Shown: in pieces, positions 9,251 to 18,189 of the stretch
Layout: the number at the start of each line of letters is the position of its first letter
Position numbering within the stretch: the stretch's first letter is position 1
NCBI GenBank assembly: GCA_019359315.1
Contig: JAHHHO010000019.1
Span: 25,396 to 89,395 of the forward strand
Reading direction: 5' to 3'
DNA: 64,000 nucleotides
Source: Myxacorys californica WJT36-NPBG1
Lineage (GTDB): Bacteria; Cyanobacteriota; Cyanobacteriia; Leptolyngbyales; Leptolyngbyaceae
The notes under the pieces: model-generated
Seen by the model: only the letters and a program-made list of their open reading frames with translations
What the model was told of the DNA's origin: nothing
Database searches by the model: none
Position numbers and translations under genes: made by a program

Positions 9251-9511
9251 TCACTTTCTGTAAACATTTTTCCGGTGTTTGCATTGAAGTAGGAGAATGA
9301 GCAACCCTTTATCGTCAATTTCATAACGAACGCGATAATCACCGATACGAATACGGTACTCATTGTCAGTACCTTTCATTTTGACCACTCCATCGGGACG
9401 TGGCTCTTCAGCAAGTTGTTGGATCCTAACAGCAAGGCGATCGTAAACGTCATTAGGCAAAGCATCTAGCTGTTTTTGCACAGCTTTAGGCGTGATTATG
9501 GTGTAGGTCAT
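9251..9511 (-). CDS. RelE/ParE-type toxin
   Basis: An 86-residue basic protein of the RelE/ParE superfamily, probably a ribosome-dependent mRNA interferase. Visible features are VQKQLDALPNDVYDRLAVRI at the start, a LAEEPRPDGVVKMKGTDNEYRIRIG segment and the terminal strand pattern GDYRVRYEIDD with LLILLLQCKHRKNVYRK. Its ATG at 9511 overlaps the stop of the upstream antitoxin by four bases. No truncation is seen, and the Arg and Lys residues expected near the C-terminus are present, so the toxin may be active. Confidence 0.88.
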   Translation of the reverse strand: MTYTIITPKAVQKQLDALPNDVYDRLAVRIQQLAEEPRPDGVVKMKGTDNEYRIRIGDYRVRYEIDDKGLLILLLQCKHRKNVYRK

Positions 9512-9747
9512 GCCGATCGATTTGCTCGCTGTGCTACATATTGGTCAAATGTGGTGTAGTCACCTGCTTCATAGTCAGCATGGGCAGCTTGAATTTCAGC
9601 GATGTCCTCTGGGGAGTCCTCATCATCGGGGAATAATTCAGCTTCTAAAAATTCCCAAAGCTTATGCTTTTCATTAATTTCCAGTGATGAAATTGCTTCT
9701 AAAAGTGATTGAAATGAAATATCTACTTTCACAGTATTCTCAGCCAT
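9508..9747 (-). CDS. Antitoxin of the RelE-type module
   Basis: A 79-residue acidic protein with no strong DNA-binding motif visible. It has a helical first half (FQSLLEAISSLEINEKHKLWEFLEAELF), then an acidic DDEDSPEDI stretch and DYEAGDYTTFDQYVAQRA at the end, the part likely to wrap the toxin. GGAGG precedes ATG 9747 at good spacing. Gene order antitoxin then toxin with an ATGA overlap is the classic type II arrangement. The pair lies beside decayed genes, as expected for an accessory patch. Confidence 0.82.
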   Translation of the reverse strand: MAENTVKVDISFQSLLEAISSLEINEKHKLWEFLEAELFPDDEDSPEDIAEIQAAHADYEAGDYTTFDQYVAQRANRSA

Positions 9748-9771
9748 TAAAGCTTTCCTCCATTGTTGATT

Positions 9772-9966
9772 TTACATTGTGCTTTTTAATTGCTCCTGTG
9801 CCCATTCTCGCAATTGCTCATCGGGATCGTTAGTGGCTCTATCGCGCAGCAGTTCAAGATTTTTGGGATGAGTGAGATAGTAGGTGAGGAGAGCTTTTAA
9901 GGTCACAGAACGAGAATTTTCTGTTCGCCAACCTTTATAGCCAGGTTCACAGCGATAGAGGATCAC
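9772..9966 (-). pseudogene. HEAT-repeat-like gene fragment
   Basis: An open frame of 64 codons whose end, ELLRDRATNDPDEQLREWA, resembles the HEAT-type repeats at the C-terminus of cyanobacterial NACHT-ATPase and related proteins. Only about two helices remain, and the only start is a GTG at 9966 inside the 3' end of the broken DUF6883 gene. The protein is therefore probably the tail of a once longer gene rather than a functional product. It ends 25 bases before the antitoxin start, so it could still be co-transcribed with the toxin-antitoxin pair. Confidence 0.5.
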
Positions 9967-10283
9967 AAGTTATTAATTTTGGAATCCCTGAACTATGCTC
10001 GATGATCCAGCCACTCTGGAGGATTGCACTTCTATTTTGCCATTCGATTGTGAAATCTAGGGTGTAGCGTTGTCCAAACTCATCCGTCTTCCCAACTGGG
10101 CTTCCTGAACTTTGACAACCTCAAGAAGAATTTGACGTAATTCTTCAGCATTTTCAGCCTTCATTCCGAGAATAGCCGAGTTTTATGCTTTCCGTCATCG
10201 TGTTCCAGGCTAAGGCAGTAGTGATGTAGTTTACGAATGTCAACAACTACATTTTCCGCCTTCAGAATTATTGATTCGCTTGA
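9947..10283 (-). pseudogene. DUF6883-like gene broken by two frameshifts
   Basis: Joining three frames on the minus strand gives a continuous DUF6883-like protein. Segment one reads ILKAENVVVDIRKLHHYCLS and then LEHDDGKHKTRLFS. A shift near 10165 leads to GMKAENAEELRQILLEVV, and a second shift near 10085 leads to GKTDEFGQRYTLDFTIEW, then SGWIIEHSSGIPKLITCDPL and a TGA at 9947-9949. No ATG, GTG or TTG precedes the first segment before an in-frame stop, so the start is also lost. Intact relatives are about 110-residue proteins often paired with small accessory or toxin-like genes. The reading is my own splice of frames; the family name is from memory. Confidence 0.7.
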
Positions 10284-10322
10284 TTATAATCACCTTAATT
10301 AAGACCAAGGAACTTCAAACAC

Positions 10323-10690
10323 TGTGGTGACGACCTTGGCGATCGCATTCCTTAGGAATGCTTCCGTGATACCGACTTAGGCTTCGGCATTATTAAGGAA
10401 CGCTTTCGTTGTATCGACTTGCGCTACGGCATTCCTAAGGAACGCTATCGTGATACCGACTTACGCTACGACATTCCTTAGTAATGGCGTCGTGATACCG
10501 ACTTAGGCTACGGCATTCCTTAGTAATGCCGTCGTGATATCGACTTGCGCTACAGCATTACTAAGGAACGCTGTTGTTATACCGACTTAGGCTACGGCAT
10601 TACTAAGGAACGTTTGCGTCATACCGACTTGCGCTACGACATTCCTTAGTAATGCTTTCGCTATATCGACTTGCGTTATCCCATTCCCAG
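10323..10690. repeat. 42-bp tandem repeat array, about 8.7 units, each with a dyad
   Basis: Units begin at 10323, 10365, 10407, 10449, 10491, 10533, 10575, 10617 and 10659 (last one partial). A typical unit opens CGTGATACCGACTTAGGCTA and continues CGGCATTCCTTAGTAATGCC plus two bases. The second half carries an imperfect or perfect dyad; in the first unit GCATTCCTTAGGAATGC is fully palindromic. Copies differ at about 10-20 percent of positions. Two of three plus frames contain stops in every unit, so it is not a coding repeat. No unique spacers exist, so it is not a CRISPR array. Confidence 0.9.
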
Positions 10691-10764
10691 TAAATAGGCT
10701 GACAGAGTGCAGTATCTCTAGCCAACTTAGAGAGATACGCTGCCTCGTTCTTCACATCTGTTGT

Positions 10765-11937
10765 TCAACTGACATTCGGAACCGTGGGAATATCTTGCGC
10801 CTGTCCTAAACTGCTCATGTTGCCAATGTTGGCTCGACCTTGGGTTAAAAATCGGAATGTTTCCTGATACAAACTCTGCCAAAAATGGTTGCTCATGTTC
10901 TGACTCACTTCGGTCGGGTCAACCATCGGATGGGGAACTTGGTCTTTTAGAGGGTAAAGATAAAAAGCATTCCTGCCTTCATCGCCACTGATATCTAGAT
11001 AAAACGCTTTGTTCGTCTCGATGTCTGCCGCGTCTTCATTCTCGGTTAGCACCATAAAGGTTGGAATGTTTTGCAGCGATCGCACAGACGAGTCACTCAT
11101 CACAACGCTACTGCCAAAGCGATCGACAGCGGTCAACGCCCCAACTGGAAAGCGTAAATTTGGGTCCCACCCCGACTCACTAATATCTAACGGACCTGCC
11201 AAATTCACATATTGCCTCCGCTCTTTGCCGTGAACTTTGAGCAACGGCGCGTAGGCAACAACACGCCGGACGCGATCGGGGCGCGACGCTGCCAATCCTA
11301 ACGCAACGGCTCCACCAACCGATAAGCCAACCGTATAGATAGCTCCCGGCATAGCCTGAAGTTCTTCGAGTCTGGTTTGAGCTTCGCTGAGGTAACCAAG
11401 ATGGGATGAAGTAAAGTACTCGTCAAAATCTGGATCGTCAGGGGACTCGATCGCTTTGATAATATCGAGCAACCGAGGCTCAATCGCCACCAATCGAGCC
11501 ATCAGTGCAACCTGTTGCAGAAAGCCGGGACGAGCCGCATTCGGGCTATTGGCAAAGTTTCTAAAGAAGTCTTGCAGAATTGGGTCACGCCCAATCTTGG
11601 CTTTCAACGGATCGGCATAGGGAGGCTTGAGATCGACTTGACACCAGTTTTTAGCAGGATTAATTAGAACGTGTCCTGCGATCACGCACTGATACACATT
11701 GAATCCGTTTTGAAACAGATAATCCGCGAGTCTCCACATTTGATGCGGTTTGGCACTAAAGCCATGAAACATCATCACCGTGCCGCGAATCGGCTTTCCT
11801 GGCTCATGAAACAGATAGTACGGATACGCTCCCTCGCGCCGCTCAGGATTGCGATCGAGACTTTGGATGTAGCCATCAATCGATCGTTTGGTCTGATCGA
11901 TCTGTTCTCTAGTCGGTGTAACGTTAGGAGCATTCAT
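10765..11937 (-). CDS. Alpha/beta hydrolase
   Basis: A 390-residue predicted serine hydrolase with no signal peptide. The oxyanion region is MMFHGFSAKPHQM, the nucleophile elbow is GLSVGGA (Ser), and a C-terminal VPHPMVDP supplies a candidate catalytic His, with an acidic residue between them. A long insertion between the first strand and the elbow (about residues 95-195) forms the lid. Substrate is unknown; esterase or lipase activity is a fair guess. ATG 11937 is preferred to GTG 11949. The nearby DUF924 gene is co-directional and could share a transcript. Confidence 0.8.
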   Translation of the reverse strand: MNAPNVTPTREQIDQTKRSIDGYIQSLDRNPERREGAYPYYLFHEPGKPIRGTVMMFHGFSAKPHQMWRLADYLFQNGFNVYQCVIAGHVLINPAKNWCQVDLKPPYADPLKAKIGRDPILQDFFRNFANSPNAARPGFLQQVALMARLVAIEPRLLDIIKAIESPDDPDFDEYFTSSHLGYLSEAQTRLEELQAMPGAIYTVGLSVGGAVALGLAASRPDRVRRVVAYAPLLKVHGKERRQYVNLAGPLDISESGWDPNLRFPVGALTAVDRFGSSVVMSDSSVRSLQNIPTFMVLTENEDAADIETNKAFYLDISGDEGRNAFYLYPLKDQVPHPMVDPTEVSQNMSNHFWQSLYQETFRFLTQGRANIGNMSSLGQAQDIPTVPNVS

Positions 11938-11976
11938 ATAAAAACCCACAAGAAAAACTTAAAATTCCCGTATCAC

Positions 11977-12537
11977 TTAAAACGATGAACCTGGCTGCTT
12001 CAGAAACTCAAGCTCCTCAACGGTAGATTGGCGTCCCAAAATCATATTGCGATGGGGAAAGCGTCCAAACCGTTCAATAGTTTCCCGATGTCTTAGGGCA
12101 GATTGATAGCTATCGCTTAACGCCGGATCATCTTTAAATTGCTCAAATAGCTTCACGGACTGATGTTGAAATTCCAGATCTTCGGTGTGCTCTAAAGGCA
12201 AATAAAAGAATTGTCGCTGCACGGGCGGAAGCTGCTGATCGAATTGGTGGGCGATGCCGTGCTGTGCTGCCTCTAATGCAGCCGAGTCGCTGGTAAATGC
12301 TTCTGGCTGACCGCGAAACATGTTGCGAGAGAATTGATCAAGCACGATCACCAGCGCTAAGCAGCTTTCGGCAGAGTTCTTCCAATCTGCCAGTTCTCCT
12401 GCTGTCGCTTGAATGTGGAGGGACAGAAAGCGCGACCTAATTTCTTGATCAAACTGCAAGTCTTTAGCAAACCAAGCCTTGCGTGGCTTCAACTCCTTGC
12501 CAAACCAAAACTCCAAAACGGCTTGAACGGCTTTCAT
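11977..12537 (-). CDS. DUF924 family protein
   Basis: A 186-residue all-helical protein of the DUF924 family. Diagnostic blocks are VLEFWFGKELKPRKAWF at the N-terminus, LALVIVLDQFSRNMFRGQPEAF in the centre, FFYLPLEHTEDLEFQ, and ERFGRFPHRNMILGRQSTVEE near the end. The family has a TPR-like fold and no established reaction. The frame extends 22 codons upstream, but ATG 12537 starts at the family N-terminus with GAGG 13 bases before it. It lies upstream of the hydrolase gene on the same strand. Confidence 0.88.
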   Translation of the reverse strand: MKAVQAVLEFWFGKELKPRKAWFAKDLQFDQEIRSRFLSLHIQATAGELADWKNSAESCLALVIVLDQFSRNMFRGQPEAFTSDSAALEAAQHGIAHQFDQQLPPVQRQFFYLPLEHTEDLEFQHQSVKLFEQFKDDPALSDSYQSALRHRETIERFGRFPHRNMILGRQSTVEELEFLKQPGSSF

Positions 12538-12633
12538 ATAAAAATTTTCCTCGCCAGTCACGGAAGTTCTAACACAAACTCCTGCGACTAACGAGGAAAA
12601 CACGAGTATTTAGTTGTCTAACTAGTCTTGGCT

Positions 12634-13119
12634 CTATGACATCGCTTGAATGATGTAATCGAAGTAAGGAGCCGCTTCAGCTGCATCTGGCTGACTGAGC
12701 AAACCAGTCGCGGCATCTTTGAGACATGCGATCGCTTCTGCCATGCCCGGAACCGGAACACCCAGCGCGTTATACATTTCCCGCGCTCCTACGACACCAA
12801 TCTTCTCAATCGGATCGGTGGTTCCCGACAACACACCATAGGTCACAAGGCGCAAATACCAGCCATAATCGCGCAGGCAAAGTGCCCGTTGTTTATTTCC
12901 ATAAGCGTTGCCGCCCGGAGAAATAAAGTCAGGACGCTTCTTCCAAAGGGATTTGCTGGCTTCTTCTACAATCTTCTTCTCATTTTCAGACAAGACCGTA
13001 GCGATGCGGGTGCGCTGTACTCCCGTCGTGAAAAAGTCCTTTATACCATTGAGTTCGCCGCTCGTTGGATAACGAAGTTCGTCGTCGGCTTGTAAGATAA
13101 CTTGGCTAACTACGCTCAT
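12634..13119 (-). CDS. apcD: Allophycocyanin alpha-B chain (phycobilisome terminal emitter)
   Basis: A 161-residue phycobiliprotein of the phycobilisome core. ApcD replaces an alpha subunit in a core trimer and is a low-energy terminal emitter involved in energy transfer, notably toward photosystem I. Cys81 in [18 protein letters not shown] binds phycocyanobilin. The start [20 protein letters not shown] and the end [11 protein letters not shown] match alpha-B rather than the main ApcA chain. ATG 13119 gives the exact family length; nine extra codons lie upstream in frame. The gene is solitary, as usual for apcD. Confidence 0.93.
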   Translation of the reverse strand: MSVVSQVILQADDELRYPTSGELNGIKDFFTTGVQRTRIATVLSENEKKIVEEASKSLWKKRPDFISPGGNAYGNKQRALCLRDYGWYLRLVTYGVLSGTTDPIEKIGVVGAREMYNALGVPVPGMAEAIACLKDAATGLLSQPDAAEAAPYFDYIIQAMS

Positions 13120-13584
13120 ATTTAATTGCGGTATCTCAGAATTCATTTAGTAGTTTATCTATTTTCGGTCACTTAACGGAAGAGAGTTTTCTCATTTGCC
13201 TTGACAAAACGTAACATATAGTCTGAGGAACAGGATTCGGGAATGCCACACTAAGACTTATAGTCTGAGGAACAGGGTTCGGGAATGCCACACTAAGACT
13301 TGTGGAGATGTGCTGACTTGCAGCGACGACTCTCCTTTGTCCGTGTTCAGGAAGCCGCACAACAGCCTCAAACATCACGGCATCAACTCCACACGGGGGT
13401 CGCTCACCCGATTCGGAAAGGCTTTGCGCCAGTGCGCAGCACCGTTAGAGTTTAGAAATCCTTGCTTTTCTTTTGCGCTACTTCTCTCTTGTCGAACTCA
13501 CGTTATTGCTATGTCCAAGGGTTGGCTTGGTAAACTGTGTTAAGCAATACAAACAGTAGAGACAGACGGTGGAGTGAAGCGTCT
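13120..13584. other. Spacer upstream of apcD with a 42-bp duplication
   Basis: About 465 bases without a supported gene. It should contain the apcD promoter. The only clear structure is the 42-bp duplication at 13219-13302. Frames at 13169-13378 (minus) and 13310-13543 (plus) lack ribosome binding sites and recognisable domains. Confidence 0.5.
13219..13302. repeat. 42-bp direct tandem duplication
   Basis: Two 42-bp units, 13219-13260 and 13261-13302, differ at only two positions. Each begins TAGTCTGAGGAACAGG and ends CACTAAGACTT plus one base. The ends TAGTCT and AGACTTA are roughly inverted, so each unit can fold back. The unit is different in sequence from the 42-bp array at 10.3 kb. It lies 100-180 bases upstream of the apcD start. 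Confidence 0.85.
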
Positions 13585-15651
13585 TTAGCTTCCTCTAACA
13601 AGACTTCGTTGTAGTTGAGTTTGCAACTGTTCTTCGGTTCGAGCGGGTTCTTTACAACTCAGTCCTTGGCAAACTAGCGCGATCGCATCTTCAGGCATTT
13701 CCTCCATTACTGCAAAAGCTGCTGTTGGCAAATACTGCATTTCTAGCTGAGAGATTTGATCCCGTGTTGTCCGAATCAAGGTTTGGTTGCGAAACCAATC
13801 CAACGCGGAAAATAAACTGGGGCAGGCAGCTGGAGATTGTTCCATCACGCTTGCAAACGCTTGTAAGGTGTGTTCAGCTTTGTCGAAATAATCTAAATCT
13901 TCGGTGAGGAGAGAGAGACGGACAAGATTCGCGATCGCAATGCCATTGGCAGACGGAGTAGCGTTGTCCACATAACTCCGTTCTCGAATCAACAGATCCT
14001 GACTCGCATCCTTCGCCGTGTTGTAATAGCCGCCCATTTCAACACTCCACAAATATTCGTCGAATTCATCTTGCACACGCAGGGCAGCCGCCAACCAATC
14101 GGTCTCATTTTCGGGGGCTTGCGCTCGAATGCTGCGCGAGACTTGATGCAAATCGAGTAAGGCTTTGATAAATAGGGCGTAATCTTCGGATTGGGCGAGA
14201 ACTTCTACAGTGCCGTCGTAGTTAACGCGATGAAATCGGTTGTTAATCCACTGATTTTGCAGAATAAACTCGGCGGCTTGGGCGGCAAGTTCTAGATACT
14301 CTACTTCTCGAAAGACCGCATACGATCGCGCTAGGCCTGAAATCATCAAACTATTCCAAGCGACGATCATTTTGGTATCTGTCACTGGTGGAATTCGGCC
14401 AGACCAAGCCAGCGATCGCGCTTCATCGGCATTGCGAGCAGGCGGAAACGTTTCTGTGATGCAGCTTCCGTATCTTGCTGCGAACAACTTACCGAGCGCT
14501 GTTTCTACCGAGTCGGATAGTCTTCCGGGATGCTGTCGCTGTAGAACGGTTTTGCCTTCAAAGTTACCTTGTTGAGTAATAGTGAATTGGGCTTGAAGTT
14601 CAGCCAGTTCTTCAGGGGTGAGCAGGTGCTGTAATTCTGCAAAGCCCCAAACGTAGAAGTCTCCTTCTTCAGGTTCTGCGGCATCGCTCGTAGCGAAATT
14701 ATCCGCGTCTTGAGCCGCGTAGAAATAGCCTTCCGGTGAAGTCATTTCTCGTTTGAGCCAGCCTACAGTCAGTGCGATCGCTCGTTCAAATCCAGGTTCC
14801 TGAACACCCACCGCCCACAGATTCGCGAGATACTCCACAACCTGTCCATTGTCGTAAAGCATCTTTTCAAAATGCGGCACAGTCCAAGTGGGATCAACGG
14901 TATAGCGATGAAACCCGCCAGCCACATGGTCAAAAATGCCGCCGAGCGCTAAATTCATGCCGCGTCCAATACTCACATCATGCGGGTTGTATTGAGTATC
15001 CCAGTTGAAGCGCGTCGCTCGCAGGGCGGCTTCTGCATAAGGAATCATGGGAAACCTAGGACCCGGCGATTTGGATGAAAGAATTCCAGCACTGTACTCT
15101 AATCCATGTCTTAGTAAGTTGTCACTGAGCTTAGAGGCGGGAAGCAGAGCAGAATTCTGCAAATTAGTCAAAATTTCGGCTTTGATGCCGTCTAACTTTC
15201 CTTTGTCTTGATCGTAATAGCGACGAATTGCCTCCAGCACTTGCAGAAATCCGGGGTGTCCGTATTTGGGATTAATCGGAAAATAGGTCCCCCCATAGAA
15301 CGGCACTAAGTCGTCGGGTGAAAGAAAGATGTTAAGCGGCCAGCCGCCCTGCTCTATGATCATCTGTAGAGCTTGCATGTAAATGCTGTCGAGATCCGGG
15401 CGTTCTTCGCGATCGACCTTGATTGGTAGAAAGTTAGCGTTGAGATAATCTGCGATCGCGCGATCTGAAAACGCTTCGCCTTCCATCACCGTGCACCAGT
15501 GACAGCTTGAATACCCAACCGATAGAAAAATGATTTTGTCCTCTCGCCGAGCGGTTTCTAGCGCTTCATCGCACCAAGGCCACCAGTCGATCGGATTGTT
15601 AGCATGCTTTCGTAAGTAGAGGCTTTGAGCTTGGGCAAGACGATTCGGCAT
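13585..15651 (-). CDS. DUF255 thioredoxin-domain protein (YyaL/SPATA20-like)
   Basis: A 688-residue cytoplasmic protein. The N-terminal about 160 residues are the thioredoxin-like DUF255 domain with SYLRKH-type start (LYLRKHANNPIDWWPW), the redox motif CHWC in SSCHWCTVM, and GGWPLNIFLSPD. The remainder resembles an (alpha/alpha)6-barrel of the glycosidase/epimerase type, with GGIFDHVAGGFHRYTVDPTW and WNSLMISGLARSY. The family is widely conserved but its reaction is unknown. The length is full and ATG 15651 aligns with the family start. Confidence 0.9.
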   Translation of the reverse strand: MPNRLAQAQSLYLRKHANNPIDWWPWCDEALETARREDKIIFLSVGYSSCHWCTVMEGEAFSDRAIADYLNANFLPIKVDREERPDLDSIYMQALQMIIEQGGWPLNIFLSPDDLVPFYGGTYFPINPKYGHPGFLQVLEAIRRYYDQDKGKLDGIKAEILTNLQNSALLPASKLSDNLLRHGLEYSAGILSSKSPGPRFPMIPYAEAALRATRFNWDTQYNPHDVSIGRGMNLALGGIFDHVAGGFHRYTVDPTWTVPHFEKMLYDNGQVVEYLANLWAVGVQEPGFERAIALTVGWLKREMTSPEGYFYAAQDADNFATSDAAEPEEGDFYVWGFAELQHLLTPEELAELQAQFTITQQGNFEGKTVLQRQHPGRLSDSVETALGKLFAARYGSCITETFPPARNADEARSLAWSGRIPPVTDTKMIVAWNSLMISGLARSYAVFREVEYLELAAQAAEFILQNQWINNRFHRVNYDGTVEVLAQSEDYALFIKALLDLHQVSRSIRAQAPENETDWLAAALRVQDEFDEYLWSVEMGGYYNTAKDASQDLLIRERSYVDNATPSANGIAIANLVRLSLLTEDLDYFDKAEHTLQAFASVMEQSPAACPSLFSALDWFRNQTLIRTTRDQISQLEMQYLPTAAFAVMEEMPEDAIALVCQGLSCKEPARTEEQLQTQLQRSLVRGS

Positions 15652-15772
15652 GGGAGCACAAGAAGGAGGGGCACACTCCGATTTTTTCGTGTTTGCCCCT
15701 CTTTTCTCATCCTTCTATAGCTATGGTCTTATCCTGAGGCTATGGTCTTATCCTGACCGTAAAAGCTCCTGA

Positions 15773-16594
15773 CTAAGGAGACGTTGGCGACCCGCGAAGA
15801 ATGGCAGAACCATTCTGCAACTCGATACCTTTGACGTTGAGTTGATTCAATTGCAGTTCTAGTTTGAGCCGTTCTTTCACTTGCTCAGGAGACACGCCCA
15901 AACGCTGAGCAAGCTCCGCAACGGAGAGGCTCAAATTTCCAACTCGAACTCTTGTCTGATCGTCAAAATGCATCCTCCCGTCTTGAACATAGGGTTTGCC
16001 CTCGATGCCGATATAGACTTTGCGATCGTTCAAGCCCGGAAATTTCTGAGCCGCTTCGTTCAAAAATCTTTTCTCCTGAGCGCCCAGATTACTGTCTTTT
16101 AGCGCCTTGATATCCACTACTGCACCCGTCTTTAAAGTGTCCTGTTCAACTGTAGTGTGAACGCTTTTAACCGATTTTGGCAGCGCTTTTGTTTGGCTCT
16201 TCTCAGCAATTTTTGCAACGAGCACATCATTCAGTTCTTGCTGATCAAGCTGCACTTCTACGTCCTTGCTCGAGCGCTTATCAAACGCTTGATTGGATGC
16301 TTCAGACCCGGCGCTCGATAAGCTATCAGGCGCATTACTGACGGCATTATTATATGATCCAAGATTACTGCCGTTCAAATCATTTGAACCCAGACCCTTC
16401 GCTCTAGAATTCTGCTGAAGTTGCGCTTGGATCTTTTGCTCAACTTGTGCCGTACGTTGTTGAATATCAATTGACGATGGCTCGGCATTCCCCTGATACC
16501 AGTCTGGTAGCTTTGTCGCTTGATGCCAGACATAATACAAACCTGCCAGTGCGCCACCTAGCAGCACCAATAAGACAAATCCAATCTTTTTCAC
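15773..16594 (-). CDS. Membrane-anchored protein of unknown function
   Basis: A 273-residue protein with one N-terminal anchor or uncleaved signal (IGFVLLVLLGGALAGLYYVW, residues 4-23). A helical Gln-rich region and a variable Asn/Ser-rich linker follow, then a C-terminal mixed domain with VQLDQQELNDVLVAKIAEK and VRVGNLSLSVAELAQRLGV. The arrangement is typical of cyanobacteria-restricted proteins facing the periplasm or lumen. I do not recognise a family and assign no function. It is divergent from clpP, sharing an about 145-base promoter region. Confidence 0.7.
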   Translation of the reverse strand: MKKIGFVLLVLLGGALAGLYYVWHQATKLPDWYQGNAEPSSIDIQQRTAQVEQKIQAQLQQNSRAKGLGSNDLNGSNLGSYNNAVSNAPDSLSSAGSEASNQAFDKRSSKDVEVQLDQQELNDVLVAKIAEKSQTKALPKSVKSVHTTVEQDTLKTGAVVDIKALKDSNLGAQEKRFLNEAAQKFPGLNDRKVYIGIEGKPYVQDGRMHFDDQTRVRVGNLSLSVAELAQRLGVSPEQVKERLKLELQLNQLNVKGIELQNGSAILRGSPTSP

Positions 16595-16739
16595 AGCTAC
16601 CTCAAACTACTCGCAACAAGTCAATTTCCTCTCAAGATAGCCTGTCTTCCTCTGATTCCCAAACCTCTCATCTTGGTATTCCTCCACCCCTGCATCTCTC
16701 ACAACTCGCTAAAATAGAAAAAACTACTGGCGTGGCTTC

Positions 16740-17345
16740 ATGATTCCTACCGTTATTGAAAGTTCAGGTCGCGGCGATCGCGCCTTTGACATCTTTTCTC
16801 GGCTTCTGAGAGAGCGAATCATCTTTTTGGGACAAGCGATCGATTCAGATGTCGCAAATCTGATTGTCGCGCAACTGCTGTTTCTTGAGTCAGAAGATTC
16901 TGACAAAGACATCTATCTCTATGTCAACTCTCCGGGCGGTTCGGTCACGGCAGGCATGGGCATCTACGACACCATCAAGCAGATTCGTCCGGCGGTCTCG
17001 ACGATCTGTGTCGGCTTTGCTGCCAGCATGGGCGCGTTCCTCCTAAGCGCTGGAACTAAGGGCAAGCGCATGAGCCTGCCTCACTCCCGCATTATGATTC
17101 ACCAACCGCTTGGCGGCGCACAAGGTCAAGCTACAGACATCGAAATTCAGGCAAAAGAGATTCTCTATCACAAACAGCATCTGAATTCCTTACTCGCCGA
17201 CCACACAGGTCAACCGTTAGAGCGTATCCAAGAAGACACAGAGCGGGACTTCTTCATGTCTGCTGAGGAAGCCAAAGAGTATGGCTTGATTGATCAGGTC
17301 ATCGATCGGCGTCCTTCAGCCATGAGACCTGCTTTGGTTGCATAG
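16740..17345 (+). CDS. clpP: ATP-dependent Clp protease proteolytic subunit
   Basis: A 201-residue serine protease subunit that forms the tetradecameric barrel used with ClpC or ClpX. The triad is visible: Ser96 in [11 protein letters not shown], His121 in MIHQPLGG, and Asp170 in [11 protein letters not shown]. The short N-terminus ends with the processing region before [20 protein letters not shown]. Cyanobacteria carry several clpP paralogues; this one keeps the full triad, so it is not the inactive ClpR. A hairpin at 17365-17406 ends the transcript. Confidence 0.95.
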   Translation: MIPTVIESSGRGDRAFDIFSRLLRERIIFLGQAIDSDVANLIVAQLLFLESEDSDKDIYLYVNSPGGSVTAGMGIYDTIKQIRPAVSTICVGFAASMGAFLLSAGTKGKRMSLPHSRIMIHQPLGGAQGQATDIEIQAKEILYHKQHLNSLLADHTGQPLERIQEDTERDFFMSAEEAKEYGLIDQVIDRRPSAMRPALVA

Positions 17346-17364
17346 GCACATTTAGCCTGTGATT

Positions 17365-17406
17365 GAGGGTAAACCGAGACGTTTAGCTTTGGTTTGCCCT
17401 CTTTCG
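17365..17406 (+). terminator. Intrinsic terminator of clpP
   Basis: GAGGGTAAACC pairs with GGTTTGCCCTC (11 bp, one G-T) across a loop, followed by TTTCG. It lies 20 bases after the clpP stop. Confidence 0.75.
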
Positions 17407-17516
17407 TAGAGTCAAATTCTGTATCAAAGCTTCAGAGAATTTGGGCTGTGATATGATGATTAACTTGGAATCTTTTGTCAAACCCTTGTAACCCGTAAGG
17501 AGTTCACTTTCCCAGC

Positions 17517-17780
17517 ATGGTCAAACTGCGATTAAAGCGATTCGGCAAAAAACGCGAAGTCAGCTACCGCATCGTCGCGATGCAAAGCACAACTCGCCGT
17601 GATGGTCGTCCCCTAGCCGAAGTAGGTTTCTACAATCCTAGAAGTGATGAAGTGCGGCTCGATGTGCCCGCGATCGAGGACTGGCTCAAAAAAGGCGCAC
17701 AGCCCACAGATACAGTCCGGAGCATCCTCAGAAAAGCCAACGTGCTTGGGCAAGTAAACGCCGAGCAAGTAAACGCCTAG
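17517..17780 (+). CDS. rpsP: 30S ribosomal protein S16
   Basis: An 87-residue small-subunit ribosomal protein. The family opening [20 protein letters not shown] and then [16 protein letters not shown] and [17 protein letters not shown] are complete. The end contains a short duplicated [15 protein letters not shown] lies 15 bases before ATG 17517, a somewhat long spacing. It heads the rpsP-KH-phoH gene group. Confidence 0.97.
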   Translation: MVKLRLKRFGKKREVSYRIVAMQSTTRRDGRPLAEVGFYNPRSDEVRLDVPAIEDWLKKGAQPTDTVRSILRKANVLGQVNAEQVNA

Positions 17781-17796
17781 ATCTTGAAGCCGTCCT

Positions 17797-18156
17797 ATGA
17801 CTCACTCTCTGCAATCGCAGCCCGACTACGCAGGATTACTGCGTTTTTTGATGCAGCCTTTTCTCGATACGCCTGAAGCCTTGCGGGTGGACTGTGAAAA
17901 CTGTGCTGATGGCTCCCGCATCTGGGTGCGGATGGCGTTTGAAGGGGCGGATAAAGGGCGGATATTTGGTCGAGGCGGGCGGAACGTACAGGCAGTTCGA
18001 GACGTATTGACTAGCGTGGCGAAGGCCGCTGGGCAGTCGGCGACCCTTGAAATCTACGGAGGGCATCAAGCCGAAGAAAGCTCAGAGCGAGAGCCGCGTC
18101 CCCGTCCATCTAAAAGCTTACCCAAGCCGCGCTCTGGTCCGCGTCGTGAATCGTGA
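17797..18156 (+). CDS. KH-domain RNA-binding protein (KhpA-like)
   Basis: A 119-residue protein with one KH domain. The GxxG loop is in IFGRGGRNVQAVRDVL (about residues 55-70), preceded by RIWVRMAFEGADKGR. The C-terminal 30 residues are Arg, Pro and Ser-rich and probably disordered. It starts 16 bases after rpsP, as in most bacteria where khpA follows rpsP, and likely binds structured RNA during ribosome assembly or as a chaperone. The hairpin at 18190-18226 ends the two-gene transcript. Confidence 0.88.
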   Translation: MTHSLQSQPDYAGLLRFLMQPFLDTPEALRVDCENCADGSRIWVRMAFEGADKGRIFGRGGRNVQAVRDVLTSVAKAAGQSATLEIYGGHQAEESSEREPRPRPSKSLPKPRSGPRRES

Positions 18157-18189
18157 TGATACGCAAGATCCTGCGCAACTGAGCTTCTG

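Noticed and set aside
10323..10690. CRISPR-like array
   Set aside because: Units are contiguous with no unique spacers, vary between copies and have no cas genes nearby.
13310..13543. 77-codon frame upstream of apcD
   Set aside because: Random-looking composition (many Cys, Arg and Ser), no ribosome binding site.
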